Shown: in pieces, positions 7,601-12,891 of the stretch
Numbering within the stretch: position 1 is the first letter of the stretch
Layout of the letters: every line of letters starts with the position of its first letter
Assembly: GCA_016199665.1 (NCBI GenBank)
Contig: JACQGG010000086.1
Coordinates: 1 to 12,907, forward strand
Length of the DNA stretch: 12,907 nucleotides
Source of the DNA: Acidobacteriota bacterium
Lineage (GTDB): Bacteria > Acidobacteriota > UBA6911 > JACQSX01
Direction: 5' to 3'
Made by a program: the position numbers and the translations under genes
The notes under the pieces: generated by a model
What the model saw: only the letters and a program-made list of their open reading frames with translations
What the model was told of the DNA's origin: nothing
Databases searched by the model: none

Positions 7601-8256
7601 AGCAGGGCCAGCAACAGGGGCAGCAGGGCCAGCAACAGGGGCAGCAGGGCCAGCAGGGGCAGCAGGGCCAGCAGGGGCAGCAGGGCCAGCAGGGGCAACA
7701 GGGCCAGCAGGGGCAACAGGGCCAGCAGGGGCAACAGCAAGGGCAGCAGACCGGTCCAGGGCAGCAGGCTGGCGGTCCGCAGCCTGGAAGCGCCCCAAAC
7801 GGACAGCGTGATTCTTCCTCTCCCAACGGCCAGTTTGGAGTCTCTCAAACGGCCGGTCCGGCGCCGGGGCGTCCCACCGGCGGGGTTCTTCCTCATGGCG
7901 GGGTGCAGGGAGACGACCCGGATTGGAGGCAGTTTTGGGGCGATCGCATGCGGGACGCGAGGGAGATTCGGCGGTCGCTGGAGAGCGATCGGGAAATGGC
8001 GCGCCAGTTGGATCAGTTGATACAGCAAATGGAGCAGATGGAAAAGCTGCGCGGAGCGCCGGACCCGCGCGGCCGCGAGGATCTGCAGTCATCCCTCATC
8101 CAGGGTTTTCGCGCCCTGGAATTGAAAGTGAGCCTGCGGCTGCAGGAAAGAAAAGAAAATCTCCAGTTGTTTAACCAGGAGGATGTTCCACTGGAGTATC
8201 GCAAAGCAGTCGAGGAGTACTACCGGTCGCTGGCGCGGTCGAAAGGAAAGCCCTAA
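4654..8256 (+). CDS. Giant DUF4175/TIGR02302-like Gln-rich membrane protein
   Basis: About 1200 residues from the GTG at 4654. Three hydrophobic helices lie near the N-terminus (about 30-49, 57-80, 146-164), separated by a basic/amphipathic region (ARYLEEKNPHLQQRL). A large, probably periplasmic part follows: beta-rich domains to about 490 that include the motif YLYPPYTG (about 292-299), then long Gln/Glu/Arg-rich coiled-coil stretches (about 500-930), a Gly-Gln-Gln tandem repeat (965-1032), and a helical C-terminus ending EYRKAVEEYYRSLARSKG. This architecture (2-3 N-terminal helices plus long Gln/Gly low-complexity sequence) matches DUF4175/TIGR02302, described in alphaproteobacteria and also seen in other phyla; function is unknown. 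It is longer than the roughly 850 residues usual there. Position after MoxR and two vWA proteins suggests that it is a client or structural element of that system. G8 tracts at 5772-5779 and 6577-6584 lie inside the frame. Large open frames on the opposite strand result from the low-complexity composition. Confidence 0.85.
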   Translation: MKLDWFKTKSTEAYLQIVRLTLQRRRGGRVALLLLAAFCLVLLSGIWYLYRADFSPTVLLLLRLFLALAVVACLAAVLTAWNRPIELLRVARYLEEKNPHLQQRLVTALQQWHDRENPFGPMLERDALQSARAVKLETALAAQRPWLLTALGVLGLTCVLFLTGPSFFRYGLEKLLAFSQAKRPLYEISVLPGSVRIAPGMDQEIQGRPVGFDPSQVDLYFKFENQPHWERASMEQASPVAGGERQGTGFSYLLMDIREPLRYYVEANKIRSAEFRIDVAAWPRVEKISLQYLYPPYTGLEPRTVEGEGDIQAIRGTRVRVQVRFDETPQKPQLFLQAKGDNIALVAQGDRSYIGELVVQQDDQYWVRTDSPQGGVRSSQPYGIVAFEDQPPVIRFNRPGKDEKVSQLQEVPAQLEAEDDFGLRSLQLNYSVNGGKEKSISLFGPGNQRQVTQDHTFYLEEMQVQPGDFISYYGMAQDAVSTSKTDIYFLEVKPFDREFRQSQQNAGGGGRSQEDLVLSRRQKEIISGTWKTLQQEKRTREERSEDFRTLALVQHRLQEQAQSILERLQRREGALSDNMSQQMMESLKKAAELMGPAHQSLSREQANEALSYEQQALQQLLRVEALMKEVQVAWGANAAGGGGGGSSRADELADLFELERDQMKNQYETLQQSQPGQQSDPKVDEALQKLRELAQRQQQNLQGSDPAQQRRLQQETEDLARQLDRLSRQRRNQQMEEISRQLQEASRSMQGGMQGQSGGTSQSRALDQLRRAQEQLSQMQQQQKSQQFSRLNQSAQNLAQQQQQIEDQLAAIQQQMQRRGGVSSRDFMRLLNEKEALRRGLRNLEGELDEAARQNAAKQRKASQDLKSAANEIRDRRLEDKIQQGSYLIQRGLMDQARQREHGLTEEFNELQKQIAQAQRDAEESGAGDSGGNESRMQRALQDTGRLLDQLEQMKRGQGQPGRQGQQGQQEGQQQGQQGQQGQQGQQQGQQGQQQGQQGQQGQQGQQGQQGQQGQQGQQGQQGQQGQQQGQQTGPGQQAGGPQPGSAPNGQRDSSSPNGQFGVSQTAGPAPGRPTGGVLPHGGVQGDDPDWRQFWGDRMRDAREIRRSLESDREMARQLDQLIQQMEQMEKLRGAPDPRGREDLQSSLIQGFRALELKVSLRLQERKENLQLFNQEDVPLEYRKAVEEYYRSLARSKGKP
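7546..7749 (+). repeat. In-frame 9/18-bp tandem repeat coding Gly-Gln-Gln
   Basis: About 20 copies of the 9-bp unit GGNCARCAR, mostly arranged as 18-bp pairs of GGGCARCAG and GGCCAGCAG, with occasional extra CAR codons. It encodes a (GQQ)n stretch of about 68 residues in the giant DUF4175-like protein. Because units are multiples of three, changes in copy number would lengthen or shorten the protein without breaking the frame. Confidence 0.9.
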
Positions 8257-8278
8257 GCCGACACATGATCGAGCCACG

Positions 8279-9409
8279 ATGAAAAACACTCGGGCCCGCA
8301 GATTTGCGATTTGTCTGATTCCGGTGCTGGCGCTGGCCATTCCTGCGCACGACACCAGTGCCGAGCGCAAGCACAGCTGGACTGAGCTGGTCCAATTGCT
8401 CAGCGAGCCCGGCGGTTACTTTGACAGCGATAACCTCGTATCCAATGAGAGTTCGTATCTCACCGTGCTGTCGCGCATCCGTGATCTGAACATTCACGGC
8501 GGCGTCTACGTCGGAGTGGGTCCGGATCAGAACTTCAGCTACATGGCTGAGATTCGGCCGGAGATGGCGATCATCATTGATATTCGGCGGCAGAACATGC
8601 TCCAGCACATTTTGTTCAAGGCGTTGATGGAGCGAGCCCGCAGCCGCCTTGAGTATCTGGGGCTGTTGTTTTCAAAACCAGTGAACCTGCCTGCGGACTG
8701 GGGCAGGAGTCTGACGGCGGAGCAACTGCTGGCATCCATCGACGAGGTGGAAAGCGACCCGGCGATTTACCAGGGAAACCTGGAATGGATCCGAAGGTGG
8801 GTCGCCAGAAAGCTCCGTTTCCCCCTGACGGATCAGGACTATCAAGTGCTGGCCTATATCCACAGGAATTTCACGGAATACAAACTGGACCTCCGCTACA
8901 AGAGCTACGGAAGGGACTTTCCGTGGCGGTACCCGACATTTCGCAGTCTGGTTCTGGAACGCGACCTGAAGGGAGGATACGGCAACTATCTGGCCTCGGA
9001 GGAAAGTTTTCAATGGTTGAAAAAATTTCAGGAAGAGGATCGCCTGATTCCAGTGGTGGGGGATTTAGGCGGCAAGCTCGCCATGAGAAAGGTTGCCCAG
9101 TATCTGAGACAGCACCACCGGCAGGTCAGAGCGTTTTACGTCTCCAACGTGGAATTTTACCTGATGCGCAGCGGGCGCTTTGAAGGATACGTCGAGAATG
9201 TGCGCCAATTGCCCGTCGGCGATACGAGCATCTTCATTCGCAGCTTTTTTGGTTACGGCACACGGCATCCGGAGCAGGTGGACGGCTACTGGATGGCGTC
9301 GGTCCTGCAGTACATCCGGTCGTTTCTGCAGGAGCATGACCGGTCTCCCTATTACAGTAACCGCGATCTGGCCATGCGTGACTACATTTCGCTCCACGGC
9401 GAGCACTGA
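8279..9409 (+). CDS. Exported protein resembling LIC_10091 family (Rossmann-like)
   Basis: A 376-residue protein from the ATG at 8279, 22 bp after the preceding stop. The N-terminus is a signal peptide: a basic n-region (KNTRARR), a hydrophobic stretch (about 9-22) and a likely cleavage after DTSA (about 28). Residues 74-110 (GGVYVGVGPDQNFSYMAEI, then AIIIDIRRQNMLQH) have the glycine-rich loop and acidic strand end of a Rossmann/methyltransferase-like fold and match, from memory, the LIC_10091 family of uncharacterised bacterial proteins. A second conserved-looking block is VRAFYVSNVEFYL (about 282-294). No catalytic role is established. Frame continues upstream to 8183 inside the previous gene, but the signal peptide fixes 8279; the Shine-Dalgarno sequence is weak, so coupling to the upstream gene is likely. 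It appears to be the last gene of the operon, since the next genes are on the other strand. Confidence 0.8.
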   Translation: MKNTRARRFAICLIPVLALAIPAHDTSAERKHSWTELVQLLSEPGGYFDSDNLVSNESSYLTVLSRIRDLNIHGGVYVGVGPDQNFSYMAEIRPEMAIIIDIRRQNMLQHILFKALMERARSRLEYLGLLFSKPVNLPADWGRSLTAEQLLASIDEVESDPAIYQGNLEWIRRWVARKLRFPLTDQDYQVLAYIHRNFTEYKLDLRYKSYGRDFPWRYPTFRSLVLERDLKGGYGNYLASEESFQWLKKFQEEDRLIPVVGDLGGKLAMRKVAQYLRQHHRQVRAFYVSNVEFYLMRSGRFEGYVENVRQLPVGDTSIFIRSFFGYGTRHPEQVDGYWMASVLQYIRSFLQEHDRSPYYSNRDLAMRDYISLHGEH

Positions 9410-9420
9410 GACCGCATTTC

Positions 9421-9435
9421 TGGGGGAGCCCCCTT
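9421..9435 (+). terminator. Possible weak terminator after the operon
   Basis: A short G/C hairpin (GGGG-GAGC-CCCC) followed by only three T residues, 12 bp downstream of the last operon stop and before the convergent toxin gene. Stem and U-tract are both short. Also seen in this 105-bp gap is a direct repeat TCATATCTTC (9436-9445 and 9458-9467). Confidence 0.25.
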
Positions 9436-9514
9436 TCATATCTTCCTCATCTCCCTCTCATATCTTCATGTCTGAGAGATGACACTGAAATCTCGTACCA
9501 CTCTTAGCCGGGAT

Positions 9515-9841
9515 TCACTTCTTCTTCCACGGCTGGAGGAGGCGGAGCAGTTTGCCGGCCAGTTGGTACACATCTTCCCGACTCCCTTCCTTCCTGATTC
9601 CCAGCGCCACCACGTAGACAGTGACCTCCTTGCGATCGACCCTGTATAGGACTCGGTAGCGCTGCCCAATGGCGCGCACGCTGCGGTAACCGGCCAGCTC
9701 TCCCATCAGTGCCTTCCCCTGCAATTCAGGGTCATGCTCCAACTCATCAATGCGGTCCCGAAGCTTGGCCCGAACTCGTCGATCCGTGATTTTCTGGAGC
9801 ATCTGCAGTGCCGCAGGGGTGATCGTTACCTGACAGGTCAC
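9515..9841 (-). CDS. RelE/ParE-superfamily toxin
   Basis: A 108-residue basic protein of typical toxin size. The family pattern is visible: LMGELAGYRSVRAIGQRYRVLYRVD (45-69) corresponds to the conserved L-x-G-x-x-x-G-x-R-R-x-R-V-x-Y core strands, and VYVVALGIRKEGSREDVY (75-92) to the last strand with basic residues and the terminal tyrosine. Proteins of this superfamily are either ribosome-dependent mRNA endonucleases (RelE) or gyrase poisons (ParE); the sequence alone does not settle which. The start is a GTG at 9841 that overlaps the antitoxin TGA by 4 bp (GTGA), giving translational coupling and placing the antitoxin first, as in most type II pairs. The C-terminus (LLRLLQPWKKK) is longer than in short RelE proteins. 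Confidence 0.88.
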   Translation of the reverse strand: MTCQVTITPAALQMLQKITDRRVRAKLRDRIDELEHDPELQGKALMGELAGYRSVRAIGQRYRVLYRVDRKEVTVYVVALGIRKEGSREDVYQLAGKLLRLLQPWKKK

Positions 9842-10113
9842 AAACTCAGTTCCCGGCGAGCCTGCTTCCAGGGAATCCCTTTGCCCTGCCGGATCTCCCG
9901 AACGCCTTTCCGCAGCGCTTTCATCAGTTTCTCATCCGACAAGACCTCGAGTGTCTCGACAAGCGCCTCGTAAAGCTCCCAGGGCATTACAGCCAAGACC
10001 GGTTTTCCCCTGCGGGTGATCTCAACGGCGCCGGTTTCTGTATCCCGGCGCAGCAGTTCAGGCAGGCGGGTCAGCTTGCTGCGAGCTTCTATGATCGACA
10101 TAATCCTGGGCAT
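9838..10113 (-). CDS. Phd/YefM-family antitoxin
   Basis: A 91-residue protein from the ATG at 10113. The N-terminal half (MSIIEARSKLTRLPELL, then GAVEITRRGKPVLAVMPWELYEAL) is the Phd/YefM DNA-binding fold with its typical ITRxGKPVAV strand turn. The C-terminal tail (ETLEVLSDEKLMKALRKG...) is the usual toxin-wrapping helix. It should neutralise the RelE/ParE toxin encoded downstream and repress its own promoter. AGGGAGG lies about four bases before this ATG; the frame is open further upstream to 10269 but lacks family similarity there. A second ATG at 10101 is a weaker alternative. The pair sits between a carboxyltransferase gene on the same strand and the convergent envelope operon, an accessory-type insertion position. 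Confidence 0.88.
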   Translation of the reverse strand: MPRIMSIIEARSKLTRLPELLRRDTETGAVEITRRGKPVLAVMPWELYEALVETLEVLSDEKLMKALRKGVREIRQGKGIPWKQARRELSL

Positions 10114-10131
10114 GGTCCCTCCCTGAAGATC

Positions 10132-10169
10132 GTACGACTCAGCGTACCTGTAATCGTTCGTCGAGTCAA
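10132..10169 (-). promoter_or_regulatory. Antitoxin-toxin promoter with overlapping operator palindrome
   Basis: On the - strand, TTGACT (10169-10164) is followed after 17 bp by TACGCT (10146-10141), a plausible sigma-70-type promoter whose start site would fall near 10134. An inverted repeat GTACG-6 bp-CGTAC (10132-10136 and 10143-10147) covers the -10 element and start site, as expected for an autorepressing antitoxin operator. The -10 element is only a moderate match. Confidence 0.5.
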
Positions 10170-10189
10170 GCTTCGAGCCCGCTTTCACT

Positions 10190-10204
10190 CGAGGCGGAGC
10201 CTCG
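10190..10204 (-). other. Hairpin between carboxyltransferase and antitoxin genes
   Basis: CGAGGC-GGA-GCCTCG is a perfect 6-bp stem with a 3-base loop, flanked by the near-direct repeat CTTTCACTY (10182-10190 and 10211-10219). There is no U-tract on either side. It may end or process the carboxyltransferase transcript, or be a small repeat element. Confidence 0.4.
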
Positions 10205-10237
10205 CCATCACTTTCACTTGGGTGCCACTCCTTATAA

Positions 10238-10267
10238 CCCTTCCCTCTACCCCCACTCCCAATCCCC
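10238..10267 (-). other. G-quadruplex-type sequence just after the carboxyltransferase stop
   Basis: On the - strand, five runs of three to five guanines (complement of C-runs at 10264-10267, 10258-10260, 10250-10254, 10243-10245 and 10238-10240) are separated by loops of 2-4 bases. This satisfies the standard G3+N1-7 quadruplex pattern and starts 3 bases after the stop codon of the - strand gene, so the G-rich strand is in the mRNA. Confidence 0.6.
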
Positions 10268-10269
10268 AT

Positions 10270-11697
10270 TCACGTCTGAATCACCCCCGTTCTCAACTCC
10301 CTCCACTTCGGCGCGTAGAGGGCAATTTCAAGGGCGCGGAAGAGGAGCAGGCGAGTGTCCTGGGGGAACACAATGTGATCGATCCAAAGCCGGGAGGCCG
10401 CGTAGCGCGGGTCGAGCTGCCGCTCGTAGGCAGTCCGGATACCCTCGAAGAGCGCCTCCTGATCCTGCGCGGAGAGCTGCCTGCCGGTAGTTTCAGCCTG
10501 TCGAATCTGCAATTGCCAAAGCGTGCGGGCAGCCTGATCTCCCCCCATGACCGCATAGCGGGCTGTCGGCCAGCCGAAAAGGAACAGGGGATCGAACGCC
10601 CGGCCGCACATGGCATAGTGGCCGGCTCCGTAGCTGCCTCCGAGAATCAAGGTGATCTTGGGAACGACGCTGTTGGAGACCGCGTTGACCATCTTGGCCC
10701 CGGAGCGAATGATCCCCGAAACTTCCGCTTCCCGGCCCACCATGAAGCCGTTAACATCCTGCAGGAACAGCAGCGGCAGCCGGTTCTGATTGCAGTCCAG
10801 GATGAAACGGGCGCCCTTGTCCGCCGACTCTGAATAAATCACCCCGGCGAATTCAAACGGCCGTCCCGGCTCGCGTGCATGCTTCTTGTGGTTGGCGATA
10901 ATTCCGACTCCGAGCTCTCCAATGCGGGCGTAGCCACAAATCAAGGTTCGCCCGAACTCGGTTCGGTATTCGGTGAAGCTGCCAGGATCGACAAGCTGCG
11001 TAATGATCTGGCGCGTGTCGTATTCCTTGGAAGCTCTGACAGGCATCGTCCCGGTCGGGTCAGAGTGACAAACAGGCGGCTCGCGTTGCGGCAGCGCGGC
11101 GCGCTCTTGCAGCCAAGCCAGAAAGCCGCCATACGGCGGGACATCATGCGGCTCACTGTCGCAGAAACTGCGCCGCGCCAGGGCGTGCGCCACCAGCCCG
11201 CCCAGGCCCTGGGTCTGCTGGCTGTAGACAAACTGTGAGATTCCGGCGCTGCTGGCCTGCGCAGCCCGCTGCAACAAAACCCCGGCGGCATCAAAATCGG
11301 GAAAGACTTCCGCCGGATCCGGGGCAATGTCGCAGCGACCGAACCAGAAATAGGCGATGGGCAGGGAGCTGGCCACCGCGACCTGCTGCGCACGCAGGAT
11401 TTTTCTCAATGCAACTGCATCCAGGGACGAAACTTTGCCGGGCTCTCCGGCGCCGATGAGCATACAGGGCCGGTTTTGAAACGTGACGATGTCGCAGGAA
11501 ACTGGGGGCGCGTTCGGCCGGTTCATTCCCATCCCGGCGAGGTTTCCGACCGGCAGCCGGAACTGAACCTGAAGACTCTGCAGCGCTTCTCGACACGGGG
11601 GCGCAGCGCCAAATCGGGCAGGCCAGTCTGCGATCAGTTGCTGCCATTGGTGTCGCAGGACTGCGGACTTATCGCCATTCATTCTGCCAGCTTTCAC
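10270..11697 (-). CDS. Divergent carboxyltransferase (acyl-CoA carboxylase beta-like)
   Basis: About 475 residues, slightly shorter than the 510-550 usual for propionyl/methylcrotonyl-CoA carboxylase beta subunits. The C-terminal half (from about 226, YDTRQIITQLVDPGSFTEY) is well conserved: LPLLFLQDVNGFMVGREAE (307-325), GAKMVNAV, and GGSYGAGHYAMCGRAFDPLF (353-372) with FGWPTAR, which form the biotin-side oxyanion hole. The N-terminal half is degenerate: the VDSGGA block is replaced by YFWFGRCDIAPDP (116-128), although a GG pair remains in TQGLGGLVAHA (162-172). Such enzymes transfer carboxyl groups from biotin to acyl-CoA; substrate here cannot be named. No biotin carboxylase or biotin carrier gene is in the window. 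The GTG at 11697 is chosen for its AGGAAGG at eight bases and a promoter just upstream; ATG 11682 is an alternative, and the open frame to 11841 lacks similarity. Confidence 0.83.
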   Translation of the reverse strand: MKAGRMNGDKSAVLRHQWQQLIADWPARFGAAPPCREALQSLQVQFRLPVGNLAGMGMNRPNAPPVSCDIVTFQNRPCMLIGAGEPGKVSSLDAVALRKILRAQQVAVASSLPIAYFWFGRCDIAPDPAEVFPDFDAAGVLLQRAAQASSAGISQFVYSQQTQGLGGLVAHALARRSFCDSEPHDVPPYGGFLAWLQERAALPQREPPVCHSDPTGTMPVRASKEYDTRQIITQLVDPGSFTEYRTEFGRTLICGYARIGELGVGIIANHKKHAREPGRPFEFAGVIYSESADKGARFILDCNQNRLPLLFLQDVNGFMVGREAEVSGIIRSGAKMVNAVSNSVVPKITLILGGSYGAGHYAMCGRAFDPLFLFGWPTARYAVMGGDQAARTLWQLQIRQAETTGRQLSAQDQEALFEGIRTAYERQLDPRYAASRLWIDHIVFPQDTRLLLFRALEIALYAPKWRELRTGVIQT

Positions 11698-11705
11698 ATC
11701 CCAGC

Positions 11706-11751
11706 CCTTCCTTTCTTGAGGAATAGTATGGCAAAGAACCGGGTTAAACAA
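11706..11751 (-). promoter_or_regulatory. Promoter and ribosome-binding site of the carboxyltransferase gene
   Basis: On the - strand, TTGTTT (11751-11746), a 17-bp spacer and TACTAT (11728-11723) form a plausible sigma-70 promoter. AGGAAGG (11712-11706) is eight bases before the GTG at 11697. Together they argue against starts further upstream. The promoter match is moderate. Confidence 0.45.
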
Positions 11752-11770
11752 GACGCCGCACCTGGGTCTG

Positions 11771-11856
11771 GGTCCCCACCGGGGAAAGCCCTGGCGGACT
11801 TGGACGTCAATTGTCCCTCCTCGACGCGACCCATGCCACAAGTCCGACCGGGGACC
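11771..11856. repeat. Interrupted inverted repeat in the divergent spacer
   Basis: GGTCCCC (11771-11777) and CGGACTTG (11795-11802) are matched by CAAGTCCG (11839-11846) and GGGGACC (11850-11856). The two paired blocks of 8 and 7 bp would form a stem with a bulge of 17 bases on one side and 3 on the other and a loop of 36 bases. The left arm also holds a small hairpin TCCCC-ACC-GGGGA. It lies between the carboxyltransferase promoter and the uracil-DNA glycosylase gene. Confidence 0.55.
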
Positions 11857-11890
11857 ATTCCGCCTTCCGCTTTCCGCCTTCCACCTTCAC
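11856..11890. repeat. Heptamer array, opposite orientation (CNTTCCG-type, 5 units)
   Basis: Five consecutive 7-bp units (CATTCCG, CCTTCCG, CTTTCCG, CCTTCCA, CCTTCAC). Read on the - strand they are CGGAANG, related to the arrays at 370-447 and 1493-1513. The array directly abuts the inverted repeat ending at 11856 and lies 34 bp before the next gene. Confidence 0.7.
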
Positions 11891-11924
11891 TGGTTTTCCT
11901 CTTAAACTGGTAAACGGAGACCTG

Positions 11925-12623
11925 ATGGCGGATTCACTCAAAGAGATCGCTGGCGATATCACTTCGTGTGAACTCTGTCCGCGGCTGCGGCGCTATTGCC
12001 GGCAGGTGGCCGAGCGCAAGCGTCCGAAGTTCCGGAATGACGCCTATTGGGGGCGGCCTGTTCCCGGGTTTGGAGACGCGCGGGCGCGCCTGCTGGTCAT
12101 TGGACTGGCGCCTGCGGCCCATGGAGCCAATCGCACCGGGCGCGTTTTCACCGGGGACAAGAGCGGTGAGTGGCTCTACGCTGCGCTCCATCAGTACCGG
12201 TTTGCAAACCAACCGACGTCTCTCAACCGCCATGACAACCTGCGGTTGATCGGAGCGTATGTTTCGGCGGCGGCGCGATGCGCGCCTCCCGCCAACAAAC
12301 CAACGCCGCAGGAGTTTGCCACTTGCCGCCAATACCTGGTCCGGGAACTTCAGGCGCTGCGACGCGTCCGCGTCGTCCTGTGTCTGGGACGGCTCGCGCT
12401 CGAGAACTACTGGGCGGCTCGCCTGCAGCAGAACCTTCCGGCTCCACGCCCTCGCTTTGCGTTCGCGCATCTGGCGGAGTGGGGGGCGCCCGAAGGGACC
12501 ACTATTCTCTGCAGCTACCACCCCAGTCAACAAAACACCCAGACGGGCAGACTCACCCAGTCGATGTTTCACGCCGTTTTCGCACGGGCCCGGGAGCTGG
12601 CGGATGCAGTGAAACGTGAATAA
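11925..12623 (+). CDS. Family 5 uracil-DNA glycosylase (UdgB-type), [4Fe-4S]
   Basis: A 232-residue DNA repair enzyme that removes uracil, and in this family often other deaminated bases, from DNA. Motif 1 is GLAPAAHGANRTGR (60-73), the family 5 hallmark in which the catalytic Asp of other families is replaced by Ala; it is followed by VFTGDKSG (74-81). Motif 3 is HPSQQNTQTG (199-208). Four cysteines, C15-x2-C18 near the N-terminus and C119-x14-C134, match the iron-sulfur ligands of family 4/5 enzymes. The ATG at 11925 has GGAG five bases upstream; the frame continues to 11811 but that part is repeat-derived. All key motifs are intact and length is normal, so an active enzyme is likely. The neighbours suggest no operon. 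Confidence 0.93.
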   Translation: MADSLKEIAGDITSCELCPRLRRYCRQVAERKRPKFRNDAYWGRPVPGFGDARARLLVIGLAPAAHGANRTGRVFTGDKSGEWLYAALHQYRFANQPTSLNRHDNLRLIGAYVSAAARCAPPANKPTPQEFATCRQYLVRELQALRRVRVVLCLGRLALENYWAARLQQNLPAPRPRFAFAHLAEWGAPEGTTILCSYHPSQQNTQTGRLTQSMFHAVFARARELADAVKRE

Positions 12624-12660
12624 GGCGCGAGTACAAAAGTAGGCAAACGTCCGACAGCAC

Positions 12661-12693
12661 GCCAGACATCCAACATAATAGGCCAAATATCCA
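12661..12693. repeat. Imperfect 12-bp direct repeat, period 21
   Basis: GCCAGACATCCA (12661-12672) and GCCAAATATCCA (12682-12693) differ at two positions. They lie directly beyond the point where similarity to the transposase (on the - strand) stops. Confidence 0.45.
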
Positions 12694-12697
12694 GCAC

Positions 12698-12826
12698 ACG
12701 CAGACTACGCAGAATCCCTCCCAGGTAGGCATACAAGTCGGGTTCAAGGCAGTCAGTGATAGCAGGGCACCGGCTCTTGGTGCAGAAAACCAGGTGGTAT
12801 TGAAGCTGGAAATACGTCGAAGGCAC
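12698..12826 (-). pseudogene. Truncated REP-associated / IS200-like transposase, N-terminal fragment
   Basis: Read on the - strand from a GTG at 12826, about 43 codons match the start of Y1/HUH transposases of the IS200/RAYT type: MPSTYFQLQYHLVFCTKSR followed by LYAYLGGILRSL. After that the frame continues (to 12569, over the 3' end of the glycosylase gene) with sequence unlike a transposase. The His-x-His metal site (normally in a DHVHLL motif just beyond this point) and the catalytic tyrosine are both missing, and I see neither in the other frames nearby. The fragment is therefore a dead remnant, broken at about 12698. Confidence 0.7.
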
Positions 12827-12871
12827 ATCCAGCAGAACCGGGTCTGGATAGAAATTGCGAAGATTTTTCCT

Positions 12872-12891
12872 CCAGCCCCTGCCGGGGCCGG
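12872..12891. repeat. REP-like imperfect hairpin upstream of the transposase remnant
   Basis: CC-A-GCCCC-TGCC-GGGGC-C-GG pairs as a 5-bp stem, one mismatch and two further pairs, with a TGCC loop. It sits 46 bp upstream of the transposase fragment. RAYT/IS200 transposases recognise such hairpins at their element ends, so it may be the left end of the former element; a single copy is seen here. Confidence 0.4.

Noticed and set aside
7249..8092. Long open frames on the - strand (up to 259 codons, Leu/Pro or Ala/Pro rich)
   Set aside because: They are the complement of the Gln/Gly repeat of the giant protein; their composition is only the mirror of GGNCARCAR units, with no start context or family likeness.
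10114..10269. N-terminal extension of the antitoxin to 10269
   Set aside because: Covers the promoter, hairpin and G-rich tract; the Phd/YefM fold begins at the ATG at 10113, which has AGGGAGG upstream.
11698..11841. N-terminal extension of the carboxyltransferase to 11841
   Set aside because: It crosses the proposed promoter and the inverted repeat and has no resemblance to the family; GTG 11697 has the good ribosome-binding site.
12553..12828. Second - strand frame starting at ATG 12828 (MCLRRISS...)
   Set aside because: It is the +1 frame over the transposase remnant and shows no transposase similarity; the GTG 12826 frame does.
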